This document shows positions 5,444-6,725 of a stretch of DNA of 6,725 nt, in pieces. The DNA is from Candidatus Zymogenus sp. Its GTDB lineage: Bacteria; Desulfobacterota; Zymogenia; Zymogenales; Zymogenaceae. A program made the translations under genes and the position numbers. The notes beneath the pieces are model-generated. The model saw only the letters and a program-made list of their open reading frames with translations, was not told the DNA's origin and made no database searches. Within the stretch, counting starts at the first letter, position 1, and each line of letters starts with the position of its first letter. The DNA is taken from assembly GCA_030613285.1 (NCBI GenBank), contig JAUWME010000136.1, positions 1 to 6,725 on the forward strand. Reading direction: 5' to 3'.

Positions 5444-5450
5444 AATTGAA

Positions 5451-6125
5451 ATGAAAAAACTAATTTACATTCTAACAGCAATATCCTTGATTATCCTTTT
5501 CGCGCTGCCCGTTATGGCCGCAGAAAACGCCACCATCACCGGAGACGGCCTGAGGGTCAGGGACAAGCCCACCCTTAACGGAAACAAGGTCGGAAGTTTG
5601 AACAAGGGCTACAGGGTCGAGGCGGTGTCACACTCTGACCACACCGACTCCATCGACGGCTTTACCGGTTACTGGTATTTCATTGTGTACAAAAATCTAT
5701 CGGGATGGGTATTCGGAAAGTATATCCAGATTGACATCAGGGCTTCAATTCCATCAGAGAAGGATTTCACACCCAAAACGCCAACCGGGACCATTGCCAC
5801 CCTAAACGATATCCTCGGCGACTGGCCGATGCATTACGATGCCCCCAACGTAATATACAGCTTTTACAACGGCGGGAAGGCAAAATTCGTAATGAATACA
5901 ATTGTTGGAAATCCGGAGCGGGTTGTAAACTACCCCCCCGTTTGGGGCAGCTATGTCTTTGACGGGAAGACCATTCAGGTCAACTGGAACGACGGTACAA
6001 ATAGCACTTTTTTTGTCAACAAGATGTATGGCGTAACTGACCTTACCGTTGACGGAAAACTCCTCCCCACAGAGCTTCATATGCTCGCCCCTGGGGAGAG
6101 AGATAAATTCAAACAATACGATTAG
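5451..6125 (+). CDS. Exported bacterial SH3-domain protein with beta-rich C-terminal domain
   Basis: A 224-residue protein with no specific name that I recognise. Residues 1-23 are a clear signal peptide: M-K-K, a hydrophobic core, and A-L-P-V-M-A before A-E-N, so cleavage by signal peptidase I near residue 23 is likely. There is no lipobox cysteine, so it is not an Lgt substrate. Residues about 28-94 form a bacterial SH3 (SH3b) domain, with GDGLRVRDKP near its start and SGWVFGKYI near its end; these domains often bind peptidoglycan or mediate protein contacts. After a Pro/Thr-rich linker (101-114), residues about 117-212 have regularly spaced aromatic and Gly residues (L-G-D-W, IYSFYNGGKAKFVM, WGSYVFDGKTIQVNW). 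That pattern suggests a small beta-sandwich or lipocalin-like barrel; this is inference. A periplasmic or cell-surface role is expected. It appears monocistronic, behind its own candidate promoter. Confidence 0.85.
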   Translation: MKKLIYILTAISLIILFALPVMAAENATITGDGLRVRDKPTLNGNKVGSLNKGYRVEAVSHSDHTDSIDGFTGYWYFIVYKNLSGWVFGKYIQIDIRASIPSEKDFTPKTPTGTIATLNDILGDWPMHYDAPNVIYSFYNGGKAKFVMNTIVGNPERVVNYPPVWGSYVFDGKTIQVNWNDGTNSTFFVNKMYGVTDLTVDGKLLPTELHMLAPGERDKFKQYD

Positions 6126-6725
6126 GCGGATTGGGGGTCATCGGTACATTATTGTATTTGTTCCAGCTTATCCTTTAGTTAGTGCAGAATTTGTTGTTGG
6201 ATAGAAAGTGAGATTGAATAGACATTTACCCTTCTAACGGAGGGTAAACGTTTGCAGTGGGTGTGTGTTGTTGTTGGGATAGTAAATCTTTTAGATGCTT
6301 TTTAAAAATTGTTGCCCTCCAGCACAATGTAAAATCGCTTTCGGCCAAAGACACATCGTTGGCCTTCCAAGTCCAATCGGTTTGTTCGCCTCATTCCTTG
6401 TCTAAAAATCCAGCCACCTCTCACAATACCCCAAAGCTTCTTCCCTGTTTGCCCGCTATTGCTCCTACAATTTTTGGTGGTATACAATTAATTTGTCTTT
6501 GCGTCTTTAAAAAATTCACGAGGAGGTTGAGGGGGGGAGATACTCTCTTGGCATCTTGACAATTCTCGATCAAATCAACCGCTTGGCATCACAGACACCA
6601 CCGAAAAGGTAAGGCTCCCACGGGCAATCTCCACCCCAGAAACCTAGGCATTGACATCAAATTTATGGAGGGCTCCAAAGACGGTATTTAGGGTTACATG
6701 AAGGCTTAAAATATCTCATTCTTTG
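6126..6725. other. 600 bases without a supportable gene
   Basis: Open frames here are short. One on the plus strand (6257-6559) would encode a Cys/Ser/Leu-rich peptide with no domain pattern and no ribosome site. One on the minus strand (6302-6487) has only a TTG start. I see no tRNA, no transposase motif and no convincing promoter; two perfect TTGACA hexamers (6556-6561 and 6651-6656) lack a -10 box at suitable spacing. CTTGGCATC occurs at 6547-6555 and 6582-6590. The region may be decayed sequence or the upstream region of a gene beyond the window. Confidence 0.5.
6225..6248. other. Ten-pair hairpin downstream of the SH3-domain gene
   Basis: TTTACCCTTC (6225-6234) pairs with GGAGGGTAAA (6239-6248) around the loop TAAC, ten pairs including one T-G wobble. 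After one mismatch, AC (6222-6223) pairs with GT (6250-6251). It lies about 100 bases past the stop codon. Neither side is followed by a real T-run, so it is at best a weak or factor-assisted terminator, or an RNA-stabilising 3' structure. Confidence 0.45.

Noticed and set aside
5358..5450. Longer start (ATG 5358) for the SH3-domain protein
   Set aside because: It has no ribosome site, overlaps the repeat cluster, and would place the signal peptide 31 residues inside the protein. The ATG at 5451 has AGGAG at good spacing.
6257..6559. 100-residue open frame on the plus strand
   Set aside because: No ribosome site, composition rich in Cys, Ser and Leu without domain pattern, and no coding-like character compared with the genes upstream.
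6556..6561. Perfect TTGACA as a promoter -35 box
   Set aside because: No acceptable -10 hexamer lies 15-19 bases downstream; the same holds for the second TTGACA at 6651-6656.

Overview
The window (6725 bases) is an ordinary-looking bacterial chromosomal segment. All supported genes lie on the plus strand. Protein motifs and a dispersed repeat of the 'GTCATTCCCGC' hairpin class suggest a Gram-negative anaerobe, perhaps Desulfobacterota or a related lineage. The paired uroporphyrinogen-decarboxylase-like (URO-D-like) methyltransferase homologues are the main reason. This taxonomic guess is an inference and is weak.

Layout. (1) Bases 1-221 hold the C-terminal end of what looks like an ADP-forming acyl-CoA synthetase / CoA-binding protein. 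(2) After 100 bases comes lgt (prolipoprotein diacylglyceryl transferase, GTG start). Two bases later pyk (pyruvate kinase) begins, so the two are very probably co-transcribed. (3) A 167-base gap (2604-2770) is densely structured. It holds one upstream hairpin, two mutually exclusive 9-bp hairpins sharing the same central bases, and a perfect 18-bp palindrome 24 bases before the next start codon. (4) Two tandem URO-D-superfamily genes follow (369 and 368 aa, 24 bases apart), about 62 % identical by hand alignment. Both carry D-S-D-G where the zinc methyltransferases of the family carry H-x-C-G. (5) Bases 5012-5450 are non-coding, with a 14-bp direct repeat, a candidate sigma-70-type promoter, and a cluster of four to five copies of a 27-28-bp imperfect palindrome, the later ones inverted. 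(6) A 224-aa exported protein follows, with a signal peptide, a bacterial SH3 domain and a beta-rich C-terminal domain. (7) The last 600 bases hold no gene I can support, only one good hairpin.

How it fits together. lgt and pyk are housekeeping genes of cell-envelope biogenesis and glycolysis. The tandem pair appears to be its own transcription unit and probably encodes catabolic or one-carbon (methyl-transfer) enzymes of unknown substrate. No corrinoid protein or activating protein is visible beside them. The most distinctive parts are the tandem pair with its altered putative metal site and the structured regulatory-looking region in front of it. I see no phage, CRISPR, transposase or other obvious mobile system.
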